The translations under genes and the position numbers were made by a program. Below the pieces are notes generated by a model. That model saw only the letters and a list, made by a program, of their open reading frames with translations. It was not told the DNA's origin and made no database searches. A stretch of 64,000 nt of DNA from Hepsetus odoe. Lineage: Eukaryota; Chordata; Actinopteri; Characiformes; Hepsetidae. The stretch is from assembly GCA_017165825.1 (NCBI GenBank), contig CM029383.1:6828013-6892012 (forward strand). The letters are read 5' to 3'. Positions 45,179-56,844 of this stretch are shown in pieces. Every line of letters starts with the position of its first letter. Positions within the stretch are counted from its first letter, which is position 1.

Positions 45179-46397
45179 ACTTAGATAGTGCCGAACTACC
45201 AATCCTGGACATTTTTACAATTTAGTCACTGGATGTGGCAAGCGCCCAACCATGTGGTGTCTGAAACGAGCAGAGAGAAGACTGTCTGATATCTATACTT
45301 TCAGCATGGCGTTGGAGGATGAACATGGAAGGATGTTTAAGATATTTTTCCTAATATTTCTTCTTAAAGTTTCAATATCAGCCCAGTTGAGTGACAGCTG
45401 CTGACTGAGCATAACGTAACCACAATATCTAAACTGCTTCTGATTAAATAAAAACACTACATCATCCTAAAAGCAGAAGATGGAGGAAACTGATTAGAGC
45501 AGCAGGATTTTCCATGTCAAGGAAAGCCCATTTTATAAACAAATACATTCCATTTGAACAAATCTTCTATTTTGGTGGATATGTGTTATTAAACCTAAAT
45601 AAAGCATGTATTTACTTGGTATTTTCTATCTGAGTCTTAATTGAATGGAAAATTAGATTGAAATGACATTAAAGGATTTTGTGACTAATTGATTATTTAA
45701 GAATGTTGTCAATTTAGTGATTCAGTGCAAAGCTCTTTTGAAAGACCAAATGGTTTGTAGTGATGAATGCCAGCTACATAATTCATCAAAGCTCTTCAAG
45801 AAGGATTTTCAGTTGAAGACATTTATATACACGATTTCTGGTTCTTTGATTCATGAAGGATTTGAGAAAGGTTTACAGACCTAAAATACATTAATCTTCT
45901 CAAAGAGGGAGGGATAGAGGATAATAAAAAAACCTTTTATTTTTCCTGCCGTTATCATCAATATTACATATGAAACTCAGACATGCAGGTTCGAAGGTGG
46001 GTTTGCATAATAAATAAAATGGCTGGATTTTTGTTCATGTGTTATCTGAGCAGGGGTTAATGTGCAAAGTACTTTTGTGAGGTTTCTTTTTGCAATTTTA
46101 TAAATTATTATTTAAACCTCATGTATGGTGGATCTCCATTAAATGGCATGAAATAAAATAAATGAATGATTTGTTCAATCAGCCTATTTGAGGTTGGTAG
46201 CACAGCTTGGTAAACATATCTAACTCAAATTAACACAGCATGCTCTGAAACGACATCTACGTTCAGAATTCCAGAAAATAACAATCAGGAAAACGTTTTT
46301 AATAATGATATTCGGTAGCTGGATTTAACTGCATACTCAGCACCCGAGTACACTAAGCAGTCATCTGGGATTTCCTTCCTTGTCTTTCATCACCGAG

Positions 46398-46442
46398 TGA
46401 CTCAAGGTGTTGCTCAACTTGTCTGGCTTGAAGGTATAAAAG
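46398..46442 (+). promoter_or_regulatory. copy C core promoter: AP-1 site and TATA box
   Basis: TGACTCA (46398-46404) is an exact AP-1 site. TATAAAAG (46435-46442) follows 30 bases later, and the start codon is at 46490. This AP-1/TATA spacing is the standard layout of inducible collagenase promoters. Confidence 0.7.
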
Positions 46443-46489
46443 CAGCAGTAAAACCCAAACAAGCATCAGTTTCTTGGACGAGAAGCAAC

Positions 46490-49464
46490 ATGAGGGTTTT
46501 CTACAAGCTCTGCGTTCTTATTGGCCTGGTGATCAGGACTCACTCAGGTCAGTACCCCCACTATTGGCAAGCAGGAAGAGAAGGGCCTGTAGAGGTAAGA
46601 ACTGCAATCCTGCATCTTCAAGACTCACTGCGTTTGATTCGGTCGCATGTCACAACTTCCGTCATGTCCAACTTCACCAGAATTACCTGTAAACCGGCTA
46701 TGCGACGCTGAAGGAGAGCAAACAATCTTTTGGCATAAGGTCAGTGAGATGGTGACTGGCAGAGATGCAGGAGTTCTTCGGGTTGAAGGTGACAGGAACT
46801 CTGGACACTGAGACGCTGGAGGTGATGAAGAAGCCTCGCTGTGGGGTTCCAGATATGGCTGCTTATTCTGCAGCACCTTCACAATTCAAATGGAAAACAA
46901 ACCAGCTGACCTACAGGTATTTAAGCAGGATCTAGTCTTTGGGCTTTGGATCTCCTCATCTTTTAGATTAATATCTGTCCATTGCATGTTAATAGAATCG
47001 TCTATGGTCAATAAATTCAACTTCATAATGTTTTTATTCCCAAAGGATTAAGAACTACACTCCTGACATGTCTCAGGCTGAGGTGGTATACTAGATTGAG
47101 GGGCTTTGAAAGTCTGGGCTGGCGTCCTCCCCCTCAGATTCACTCGTATTCTGACTGACGTGGCGACATCATGATCTCCTTCCTGTTGGAAGTCGAGTCT
47201 CACTTTACTGAGTCTGCTATCAGTGCTGAAACCCTGTATACTGGCGAGAGCAGTTTTCAGCATCTGTAGATCTAGAAGAAATGTGTTCAATTTACATGCA
47301 ATGATTTATCAAGCCGGTTCGATCCCTTTCCCAATGGGTTGCCTTGAGGTACCCTTGAGAAATGTGCCGTCCCCGTCCCGCTCCTCCCTGCGTTGGGCTG
47401 GCGACCTGTCCTTTAATGCGTCCCTGTCCTATACAGTATTAACTGGGTTGGACACCAGCACTCCCCCAGCGACCCTGTTTGGGACAAGCGGCAAATGATG
47501 GATGGATGGATTTATCAAGCCAAAAGACGAAATCCTTAATCCAGTTTCTGCATATGGAACTTAGTTTCTTAATTTCCATTTAAAATGCTATATCTACATA
47601 TTTTTCGTAGCTTTAAGGAGATCTTCTTGCTCACTTGCTTTGCTTAAGTTGCACTTCTTAAATGTTGCACACCTCATTCATATTTTATGTCTTAATATTA
47701 GCAGTCATTTCCCAATTTCAGTATGTTTTCTAGGTTTGAAGGCAATTTGCAGTGTTGAATTTCCATCATAACTCTTCAAATAATCATTCTAACTATCTAA
47801 AGAGTGCCTCTCTGCTTATTTGGTCCCAAAAATGACTTGAAACAAAGGTTTTAAGTAGAGACTGGTGAATTTTGTCAAATCTGCATTCACAGTTCTAGGA
47901 ACTAAAGGTTTTGTAGACTTTGAGATTTTGTTTTGCCTGCTTAGTGATGAATCTTCTAGGACCTCAGTTTCTCATAAATATGCCAACTATAAATGTAACT
48001 TTTTCTCTTTCCAGATCACGGTGATGGCTCCCCATTTGATGGTCCAAATGGTTTCTTGGCTCATGCTTTTTTCCCCGGTCCTGGCATTGGTGGAGACACT
48101 CATTTTGATGATGCTGAGACCTTTACCTTCACGTCTCCTAACGGTGAGAATTGCTCAAACATTCCCAGCACAACACACAGTACAGCACCTCGTAAACTGT
48201 ATTCTAACGTCTGTTGGTGCCCTACAGGATACAACCTGTTCTGAGTGGCGTATGAGTTGGACATGCCTTGGGCCTTGGACACTCCAAGGATCTGGTGCTT
48301 TGATGCTGTCGATGTACAGCTTCAGAGACATTAAGACCTTCGCCCTGCCCCAAGATGACGTCAAGGGAATTCAGTCTATCTATGGTGAGCTTCCGAGACA
48401 ACATAATCCTTTGACAGATTTGGAACTTGAAACTTTGAACAATGTAACCTGTAGATGCCTTTCTGTACGGTAATGTGAATTAACGAGAAATTGAATTCAA
48501 CAGGCCAGTAGTGATAAACCTGATGACCCTGAAAAACCTGACCCCACACCTCCAGCCACCCCCGACAGCTGTGACCCTAAACTGGTCCTGGATGCCGTTG
48601 CAATGCTGCGAGGAGAGATGCTCTTCTTCAAGAACAAGTACACACAGCTTCATTACCTTTCCCTTCTCTTACACTCAGAAATTCCTGAAGATCTGACACT
48701 GAGGTTTTTTTTTTCAGCCTCTTCTGGCGCACTCAGCCCTTTAGTTACAGCACTGAGCAGCATCTGATCAAGAGCTTCTGGCCTGAGGCTCCGGATAACA
48801 TTGATGCCGCTTACGAGAGCCCGTTTGATGACCTGGTGTATATCTTTAAAGGTAAGGACGTTAATCAGAGAAAATTGCTTCCATGATGATGGACACCTCC
48901 ATAGTAAGTCTAAATAATCTGGAACTTCACTCTCAGAATTCGAAGGTCTGGGCTTTCCATGGCTATGATCTTTAGAAGGGCTATCCAAAACCTCCAGCAG
49001 CTTTGGCCTGCCTGCTGGAGTGAAGAAGATCAGCTGCCCTCCGCGACCAAGCTGGAAAGGCAGCTGTTCATACGACAATGACAAACTCTACAGGTAGGCA
49101 ACACCTGAACGCTTTATGAAGTCAATAGAAGATGCTTCTTAAAGAGCCATCACTAACTAATGAAATCATTTACAGCTACGATGATTTGAAAAAAAGATGG
49201 ACAAGGTCATCCTAAAATGCTGGATCTGCGCTTTCAGGAATGACTGGGAGAGACCTGCTGGCGTTCAGTACAGGGTGTGCAAAGAAACTCTTGAATAATC
49301 TGATGAATTAATGAATCCAGTTGTTTTGGAACTTGTAAACTAAGTAACTTCATTGTCTTTCTTTCAGGCTTTAGCTACCTCTTCAGTGGACCACACTTGT
49401 TTGAGTACGGCTATGGAAGATTGTTCGGCGTTAACTTGACAGCAACTATTTCTTGCCGTGCTAA
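46490..49464 (+). pseudogene. collagenase-type (MMP13-like) matrix metalloproteinase, copy C, disrupted
   Basis: Exon 1 (46490-46594) is open with a signal peptide (MRVFYKLCVLIGLVIRTHSG). Exon 2 (46681-46916) meets TAA at 46690-46692 as its fourth codon, but its 3' part keeps an intact cysteine switch (MKKPRCGVPDMAAYSA). Exon 3 is degraded. Exon 4 (48015-48143) is intact. Exon 5 (48228-48384) has lost bases in and around the zinc site: GCGTATGAGTTGGACATG replaces the HEFGH coding. Exon 7 (48718-48851) is intact at 134 bases (STEQHLIKSFWPEAPDNIDA). Exons 8 to 10 carry indels. Intron 3 holds a private SINE insertion. The stop codon is at 49462-49464. Confidence 0.8.
47305..47521 (+). mobile_element. 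SINE with LINE-type tail in intron 3 of copy C, with 11-bp target duplication
   Basis: The insertion is 47316-47510, from GGTTCGATCCCTTTCCC to ATGGATGGATGGA. TTTATCAAGCC flanks it at 47305-47315 and 47511-47521. Copies A and B have a single TTTATCAAGCC here. The head is 5' truncated, starting at the B box. Confidence 0.9.
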
Positions 49465-49814
49465 ACTTGAGGTCTACATACCACGCGAGCAGTGGCATGG
49501 TTATCAGAAGAAGTAGTAAATTATTCTAATATCTTATTTTATTTAACGTTTGCTGAGCTTATTTACAGTTTATTCCCATGATCAGACAATTTTACTGTTT
49601 AAAATGTTTCATGAATTTTTTATGCTTTCTGTATTTTTGTCCTCCTTTATTTGTTTTAATTGAGTTTTTCTCTTTTAAATAAAAATTATGATTTTACTCT
49701 ATTGTGCAATTTTCTTGCTTTTTTTGTTGACGTTGTTTATTTTGGGTTAGTTACTTACCAAAAATGAACATGCAAAGCACAGTTAAACTAGACGGAAAAA
49801 AAACATATGCTTCA

Positions 49815-50420
49815 ATGTATTAATTACATTTACAGCATTTAGCAGAAGCTCTAATCCAGAGCGACTTACATCAGTGCTGTGTCTCCACATCAGATCTTCA
49901 TTCTAGTGAACAGCTAAAATCAACAACTGTTGATTAAATATTACAACCAAGTAACAAACGTATTAACTCTGTGACTAGAAACAAAAGAAAGTGCAAATAG
50001 TTCAAAAGAGTAGATTATTCTCTAAGATGACTCCCTAAGACAGGTGCGTCTTCAGTCTATGATTCAGCACCACAAGGGGAGGTTTGTTCCACCACTGAGG
50101 AACCAGGACTGAAAAGATTTGCAATGCATGTGTTCCTCTTCTCTTCAAAAGTGGAGGTTCAAGGCGAGCAGTGCTTGATGTTCTGAGAGGACGAGAAGAG
50201 ACACGTTGTTTGATAAGTGCAGCCAAGTAAGAGGGTGCACGACTGTTTAACCTTTTTAGCAAGAGTTAAAAAGATTTAAACCCTGTCTGAGCAGCCACAG
50301 GGAGCCAGTGCAGGTCCTGTTGCAGAGGCGTGGAAGAAGAGAACATGTTGAAGATGAGTCTTGCAGCAGCATTCTGAATCAACTGTAGTGCTCTTGTTGC
50401 CTTCAGTGGAAGACTCTACA
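49815..50420. repeat. dispersed repeat downstream of copy C, longest version
   Basis: It matches 33028-33480 and extends further (CAGCCACAGGGAGCCAGTGC, TTGCAGCAGCATTCTGAATC), a phrase I know as widespread in fish genomes without being able to name the family. Confidence 0.6.
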
Positions 50421-50773
50421 AAAGAGACAGAATGCCATGGGGTTCAGTATTTATAATGGGGTTCAGTATTCACTATAGGCTTCAGTATTCACTATAGGGT
50501 TCAATATGTATAATGGGGTTCAGTATTCACTATGTGGTTCAGTGTTTATAATGAGGATCAGTATTTATAATGGGGTTCAGTATTCACCATGGGGTTCAGT
50601 ATTCACTATAGGGTTCAATATGTATAATGGGGTTCAGTAGTCACTATGCGGTTCAGTGTTTATAATGAGGATCAGTATTTATAATAGGGTTCAGTATTTA
50701 TACTGGGGTTCAGTGTTCACTATGGAGTTCAGTATTTATGATGGGGTTCAATATTCACTGTGGGGTTCAATAT

Positions 50774-50955
50774 GGGGCAGCGGTGGCCTAGTGGTTAGGG
50801 AGTTGCCTCATCAGGAGTGTGGGCTCAATTCCCTCACCAGTAGGTTGCCCTGAGGTATCCTTGAGCAATGTACCGTCCCCGTCACTGCTCCCTGGGCACT
50901 TTCAATAGCAGCCCACTGCTGCACACACGTGTTTGCATGGGTTGTCTGAGGTTCA
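50774..50955 (+). mobile_element. SINE inside minisatellite C
   Basis: It runs from GGGCAGCGGTGGCCTAGTGG to GTTTGCATGGGTTG and is truncated at its 3' end. Confidence 0.85.
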
Positions 50956-51410
50956 CTGTGGGGTTCGGCATTTATAATGGGGTTGAGTATTCACTGTGGG
51001 GTTCGGCATTTATAATGGGGTTGAGTATTCACTATGGGGTTCAGTATTCACTATGGGGTTCAGCATTTATACTGGGGTTCAGTATTCACTATGGGGTTCA
51101 GTATTTATGGTGGGGTTGAGTATTCCCTATGGGGGTTCATTATTTATAATGGGTTTGAGTATTCCCTATGGGGTCCAGTATTTATAATGGGGTTGAGTAT
51201 TCACTATGGGGTTCAGCATTTATAATGGGGTACAGTATTCCTTATGGGGTTGAGTATTCCCTATGAGGTTGAGTATTCCCTACGGGGTTCAATATTTATA
51301 ATGGGGTTGAGTATTCACTATGGGGTTCAGCATTTATACCGGTGTTCAGTGTTCACTATGGAGTTCAGTATTTATGATGGGGTTCAATATTCACTATGGG
51401 GTTCAATATG

Positions 51411-51583
51411 GGGCAGCTAGTGGTTAGGGAGTTGCCCCTGCATCAGAAGATTGTAGGCTCAATTCCCTCACCAGTAGGTTGCCCTGAGGTACCCTTGAGC
51501 AAAGTATCGTCCCCGTCACTGCTCCCTGGGCACTTTAAATAGCAGCCCACTGCTACGGTGTTGTAAAAAGGTTAAATGTAGAG
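51411..51583 (+). mobile_element. second SINE inside minisatellite C
   Basis: GGGCAGCTAGTGGTTAGGGA has lost part of the A-box region. The body continues to GGTTAAATGTAGAGA. Confidence 0.8.
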
Positions 51584-52394
51584 ATTCACTGTGGGGTTCG
51601 GCATTTATAATGGGGTTGAGTATTCACTAAGGGGTTCAGCATTTATACTGGGGTTCAGTATTCATTATGGGGTTCAGCATTTATAATGGGGTTGAGTATC
51701 CACTATGGGGTTGAGTATTTATAATGGAGTTGAGTATTCCCTATGGGGTTCAGTATTTATAATGGAGTTGAGTATTCCCTATGAGGTTCCAGTATTTATA
51801 ATGAGGTTGAATATTCACTATGGGGGTTCTTGTTATAATGAGTTTCAGTATTCACTTCGTGGTCGAGTATTCCCTATGGGGTTGAGTATTTATAATGGGG
51901 TTGAGTATTCACTATGTGGTTCAGCATTTATAATTGGGTTGAGTATTCCCTATGGGGTTCAGTATTTATAATGAGGTTGAGTATTCCCTATGGGGTTCAG
52001 TATTTATAATGAGGTTGAGTATTCACTATGGGGTTCAGCATTTATAATGGGGTTCAGTTTTCAAAGTCTCCTGCATCGCAACATCAAAAATAGTAGAAGT
52101 GAATCTGTCTGGAAAGATTTTTCAGAAGCTTAACAATACTTTCCATGAATCTGTTTAAAGTTCTTAGTGAGATAATGTGGCCTTGCTGTGGCACTGCTGC
52201 AGATAAACCTCTTCGGTTCTGCTGTGCCTTTGCGATGCTACACGCCAGTAGTGAGTGACCCCTGTTGACAGAGCAGTAGAAAAGCAAGTTAGAAAATAGT
52301 GCGAGAAACAAGAAGCAGCTGGTGCAGAGCTCACAGCAGGCTGCATCTAAAATCACCTGCCATCCTTGTTTGTCAGCCCCCAAAAGGGTGTTTC

Positions 52395-52575
52395 CTGCAG
52401 GTTCAATGTTCCTGTTATGATCATCCATTTCTTCCTGTCTTCTGCATCTTTCTCCTTCACACCAACTGCCCACATGTGCTCTCTCACCACATCCAAAAAC
52501 CTCCTCCTTGGTCTTCCTCTTCTCCTCTTTCCTGGCAACTCCACCTTCAACACCCTCCTCTCATATCACAGATAT
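52395..52575 (-). mobile_element. LINE 3' fragment at the end of copy C
   Basis: The minus strand encodes MLKVELPGKRRRGRPRRRFL, DVVREHMWAVGVKEKDAED and RKKWMIITG, the best preserved of the four fragments of this kind. Confidence 0.8.
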
Positions 52576-52639
52576 TTACAGATATGTGTATATATCTGTA
52601 TGTATGGCTTCCACAGCACATGTGGTTTGAGACCAGGTC

Positions 52640-52830
52640 CCAGGATTGGAGGAAGATTGTGGGTTTGAATCCTTGACCAGTAGGTTGCCCTGAGGCAACC
52701 TTGAGCAAGGTTACCGTGCCTGTCACTGCTCTCTGGGTGCTGGACATGGCTGCCCACATTGTGTGTGGGACAAATACAGAGGCTGCATTTCGTTGTTGTT
52801 CATGATGACAAATAGTCACTTTCACTTAAT
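52640..52830 (+). mobile_element. 5'-truncated SINE at the right boundary of the duplication
   Basis: GGGTTTGAATCCTTGACCAG (B box) runs on into TAGGTTGCCCTGAGG and ends ATAGTCACTTTCACTT. In copies A and B the same SINE is cut after GAATCCTTGA or GAATCATGA, which marks the duplication joint. Confidence 0.8.
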
Positions 52831-52919
52831 ACATGTACTATTCATTTCAATATAATTTTAATCATATTTTCCACATATATATATATATATATATATCAAT
52901 TTCGCATTGCTATATGGGT

Positions 52920-53152
52920 GGGGCAGCGGTGGCCTAGTGGTTAGGGAGTTGGCCACAGGATGGGAAGATTGTGGGTTCAAACCCCTTACCAGTAGGAAAT
53001 TTGCCCTGAGGTACCCTTGAGCTAGGTACTGTCCCCATCACTGCTCCCTGGGCGCTTTCATAGCTACATGGTGTTTGCATGTGTTAAATGCAGAGGTCCA
53101 ATTTTGTTGTGGTTCACTTTGTGTTGTGCAATGACAAGAATAGTCACTTTCA
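52920..53152 (+). mobile_element. full-length tRNA-derived SINE
   Basis: GGGGCAGCGGTGGCCTAGTG, B box GGTTCAAACCCCTTACC, tail AATGACAAGAATAGTCACTTTC. Confidence 0.9.
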
Positions 53153-54110
53153 TTCTGTAAAAGGATTTGAGAGGTACATGCATCACCAGGGAACCTACAT
53201 TTATCTTCTGACTGTTTGGAATGGTAAACAGTAATAAATCTTAAATCAATTGGTGATTTCATTGTCACTGATGCATCATTCTTGGGGTGGAGCTAAACTG
53301 GGACCAGGCGCTGAGACCAGTAGATGGCCGAGGAATAGGCCGATCCTTTTGGAGTTTATGGGGTGGATCCTGGGGTGAGATACTCGGCTATGGACCAAGA
53401 GGTGGTGGGTCTCCTATAGCCCATCTCTTGCATCATCTGAGACCTTGACTAATCGCTTCAGGAAGAAAGAGCATCTAAGAAATATTCTAAATGCAAAAGG
53501 CAGTATATCCGCACAAAAACTTGTTTTAGGAACATGTTCCCCATAAAATCTAAAGACACAACACTTAAAGCTAATGGGTAACATGGATGTAAAAGAGAAT
53601 ATAGAGCCTCCATAATTCTCAGTCATTTCTTCATGTGCTCTTTTACATGTTAGTGCAGCCATAAATAATCAGAGAGCTGTTAGGTAATGTCCCAGGAAGT
53701 GGTGGCACCACTAGAGGGAAGCAACAACTGGCTCGTGCTGTGGACCATTTCAGTGGTGATTTTTGTATTTGCATCAAGATCATTATTTTGTTCATGCATT
53801 AAGTCCTTTGGTCATCTCTAAACAGTACTATGGCAGATCTTCCATAAAGGAGATGAAACCAGCAGTGAGACTGGACTTCCTAAAATCTCACACACTATGC
53901 CCCTAATTTAGTGCCGCATGCATCTCTTTTAAATCAGCCGTATTTCCCCTTCCTGCTGGCACTGATCAAACAGTGCATCGCTCTTTTATGATATGTTCAA
54001 TATGTTAAAACAACATGTATTCATTTATAATACTCAGATGTACAATATCGTGCCAGTGTGCAGTATTATCAAGAACAATTACTTGTGAGTAAGTAATGTA
54101 CCTGAAAAAA
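53153..54110. other. intergenic, no gene recognised
   Basis: The frames here (for example 53414-53662 on the minus strand) match nothing I know and lack splice or promoter context. Confidence 0.5.
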
Positions 54111-54600
54111 CATTCAGCTGTGCTGTGAAGGTGACTACTTGAAAGTGAAAGTGACTATTTGGCATTGAGAAACACAGCGCACAGGGAAACATATCGAAAA
54201 GCATCCTCTGCATTACACCCACACACACACGAGCAGGGCCAGCCATGTCCAGCGCCCAGGGAGCAGTGAAAAGGGTGTTTCCTGCAGGTTCAATGTTCCT
54301 GTTATGATCATCCATTTCTTCCCGTCTTCTGCATCTTTCTCCTTCACACCAACTGCCATGTGCTCTCTCACCACATCCAAAAACCTCCTCCTTGGTCTTC
54401 TTCTTCTCCTCTTTCCTGGCAACTCCATCTTCAACACCCTCCTCTCATATCACAGATATTTACAGGTGGGTGTGGCGTGGGGTGCTCACGCAGCAGGGGC
54501 CAGCCATGTCCAGCGCTCAGGGAGCAGTGATGGGGACAATACCTTGCTCAGGGTAACCTACTGGTGATTTGAACCCATCACCTTCAATCCATAGAACTGG
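54110..54600 (-). mobile_element. minus-strand SINE interrupted by a LINE 3' fragment
   Basis: The LINE tail (about 54270-54466) sits between two copies of CCAGCCATGTCCAGCGCYCA followed by GGGAGCAGTG (about 54239-54269 and 54502-54529). The SINE continues on both sides (left to GTGAAAGTGACTATTTG near 54150, right to TACTGGTGATTTGAACCC). The repeated SINE segment looks like a long target-site duplication of some 50-60 bp. Confidence 0.6.
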
Positions 54601-56029
54601 CCTAAACACCAGCTCATCGCACATAACCACACTAAAGTATAGTGAACTAGCACAGAGTGTAAACAGGACAAACGGTTGTACCTAATAAAGTGACCAGTGA
54701 GTGAACGTAGAGCTTTAGTGCAAAACTGTTATGTGTAAATGATTAAACGTTACCCAGAATGGAGCCAATCCCAGCTCTCAGAAAGGCTACCCAAAACCAG
54801 CTTTCTGAAGAAGAATTGAAACATTTTTGAATATTTTCAATTAGTACATTTTCAACTCATTTTCTTTTTTTTATATTTCTTGTGCTCTTCTAAAGAACAA
54901 TATTCCAAAAAATTCAGCCCCATATTCCCCCATTCAACAAAAGCGCCCTCCTTGAATTCTTCCTTTTTTTTTAAGGTAAGAAACTATTGGGCTCCTAATA
55001 AAATATATCTGATCCCACTTAAACCAGCAAAAGTCCATAAATCTCCCTAAACCAGAAACTTTTCAGCATCAAGAACGCTGAGCGATGTTAATTCTAAGCA
55101 AGTTGACAGAAATGCAATGCTTTCCATGAGCTCTAAGGCCATGGCTTCAGCCCCACCTGTCCTGCACAGGAATCTGCCACTCAGTCGAATCAAAGCCAAG
55201 CTCAAATGTGAAAGATGACCAAACAAGCTCCACACATCCTCGAGAGTCATAAATGATAAACTTCTCTAACTGGCATGTGACAAGCAACACTAGTTTGGCG
55301 TAACTTGGATAACTTGGCGTAAGATGGATTTCGTCACTGTGCCTGCACGGTTGCCACATCTGTATGAGCATTGAAACAGCAGGCAGTGATAGAAGGCAGG
55401 ATATGTCCCCACCATGCCTGCTGTCCACAGCTTTGAAGGACATACAGCCTGAAATGGGAAGAAATACTTGCTTAGGGTTTCTGAATTACCATCAAAGCTC
55501 CTGTAGCTGCTGTTTAAATGATGCCCAGGGTTAATCACAAACGTCGTGACGTGGTGTCAGCTGTTAATCACCACCTGAGTAATGACTTAGTTTATGTGGT
55601 GCCTGGGAAGCATAAACAGGCACAAACCAGTAGTGCTGGGTTTTATCAGCGGTGTGGAAATGAGCTCAGTTGAGTTGCTTAAGCCACATGGTGACACACA
55701 AAAAAGCCACACAATGTAAATCTCTGGCCAAAGAAAGAAACACTAAATCAGCCTAATGGCCCGTAAGATGCACGTCTCATTACACTGGAAGAAGCCGAAG
55801 TGTGTCAGTAGCCACGTTTTCAAAAAAGCATGACATTCAGCAAATATTCTGTTATTTTGCAACAAAACAAATGATCTAAATGTCTTCAGTATGTTCTGTC
55901 TTTAGTTATAATTAGACCTAAATTAGAGAATTATAATGAAGTTATAAGTCAAAATATTTATTCCAAGATGACCTAAGAGCAGCTTACATGGTGGTGGGTC
56001 AAGTTTCATGCAGCCAGTAGTAGACTTTT
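54601..56029. other. intergenic, no gene recognised
   Basis: It contains the phrase TACCTAATAAAGTGACCAGT near 54680, known from other fish repeats. Nothing else is supportable. Overlapping minus-strand frames at 55047-55538 have no recognisable domain. Confidence 0.5.
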
Positions 56030-56242
56030 GACTCTATCTATCTGTCTGTCTGTCTGCCTGCCTGCCTGTCTGTCTGTCTGTCTGCCTGCCTGCCTGTCCT
56101 GTCTATCTATCTATCTATCTGTTTGTCTGTCTGTCTGTCTGCCTGCCTGCCTGCCTGTCTATCTGTCTGTCTGTGTCTGTCTGCCTGCCTGTCTATCTGT
56201 CTGTCTGCCTGCCTGTCTGTCTGCCTGCTGCCTGCCTGCCTG

Positions 56243-56309
<67 letters not shown>

Positions 56310-56356
56310 GTTTGTCTGCCTGTCTGTCTGCCTGCCTGCCTGCCTGCCTGTCTATC

Positions 56357-56415
<59 letters not shown>

Positions 56416-56468
56416 GTCTGTCTGCCTGTCTGTCTGCCTGCCTGCCTGCCTGTCTATCTATCTATCTG

Positions 56469-56503
<35 letters not shown>

Positions 56504-56540
56504 GTTTGTCTGCCTGTCTGTCTGCCTGCCTGCCTGCCTG

Positions 56541-56627
<87 letters not shown>

Positions 56628-56640
56628 GTCTCTTTCTCTA
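56030..56640. repeat. compound tetranucleotide array with higher-order structure
   Basis: About 600 bases are built only from TATC, TGTC and TGCC-type units. Blocks of (TATC)n alternate with a cassette TGTTTGTCTGCCTGTCTGTC followed by four TGCC units, seen near 56307, 56412 (variant) and 56502, with an earlier form near 56120. Because the unit is four bases, all three frames stay open on the plus strand and give Cys/Leu/Ser/Ile repeats that are not proteins. Confidence 0.95.
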
Positions 56641-56766
56641 AATAGAATTTTTAATTAAACCATTCGCAGCGAAACTTCCCAGTCGTGGTGATGAAAATTC
56701 TCTGTCTCAAGTACTTTACACTTAAAATCTCCCCAACAAAAGTTAAATGAGCTCAGGAGCACGCAT

Positions 56767-56768
<2 letters not shown>

Positions 56769-56842
<74 letters not shown>
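56769..56842. repeat. (CA)n microsatellite
   Basis: About 36 CA units with one AA interruption, 130 bases after the tetranucleotide array. Confidence 0.95.

Positions 56843-56844
<2 letters not shown>

Larger units (their letters stand above)
50440..52062. repeat. 19-bp minisatellite array C
   Basis: The same unit types are present, at about 1.6 kb shorter than A and B. It contains two SINEs and lacks the 3' UTR insert. Confidence 0.9.
25743..52675. repeat. three-copy tandem segmental duplication (A, B, C)
   Basis: Copy A is about 25743-36650 (10.9 kb including a 2.5-kb LTR element), B about 36651-44850 (8.2 kb) and C about 44851-52675 (7.8 kb). Each begins TTTTAAACATTTTCTTGGAAA and holds, in order, the last exon of the upstream MMP, a collagenase-type MMP gene, a dispersed repeat with CATTTAGCAGAAGCTCTAAT, a 19-bp minisatellite and a LINE 3' fragment. 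The B and C starts share one junction: a SINE cut just after its B box (GAATCCTTGA or GAATCATGA) joined to TTTGTTTTAAACATT. At the right end the SINE continues intact (52671 onward), so the breakpoint is defined on both sides. Confidence 0.85.

Noticed and set aside
22620..56640. CRISPR-like arrays
   Set aside because: All tandem arrays here are direct repeats without unique spacers, in an intron-containing eukaryotic genome.
56028..56658. Three overlapping frames of 161-205 codons rich in Cys, Leu and Ser
   Set aside because: All three come from a tetranucleotide microsatellite, which stays open in every plus-strand frame.
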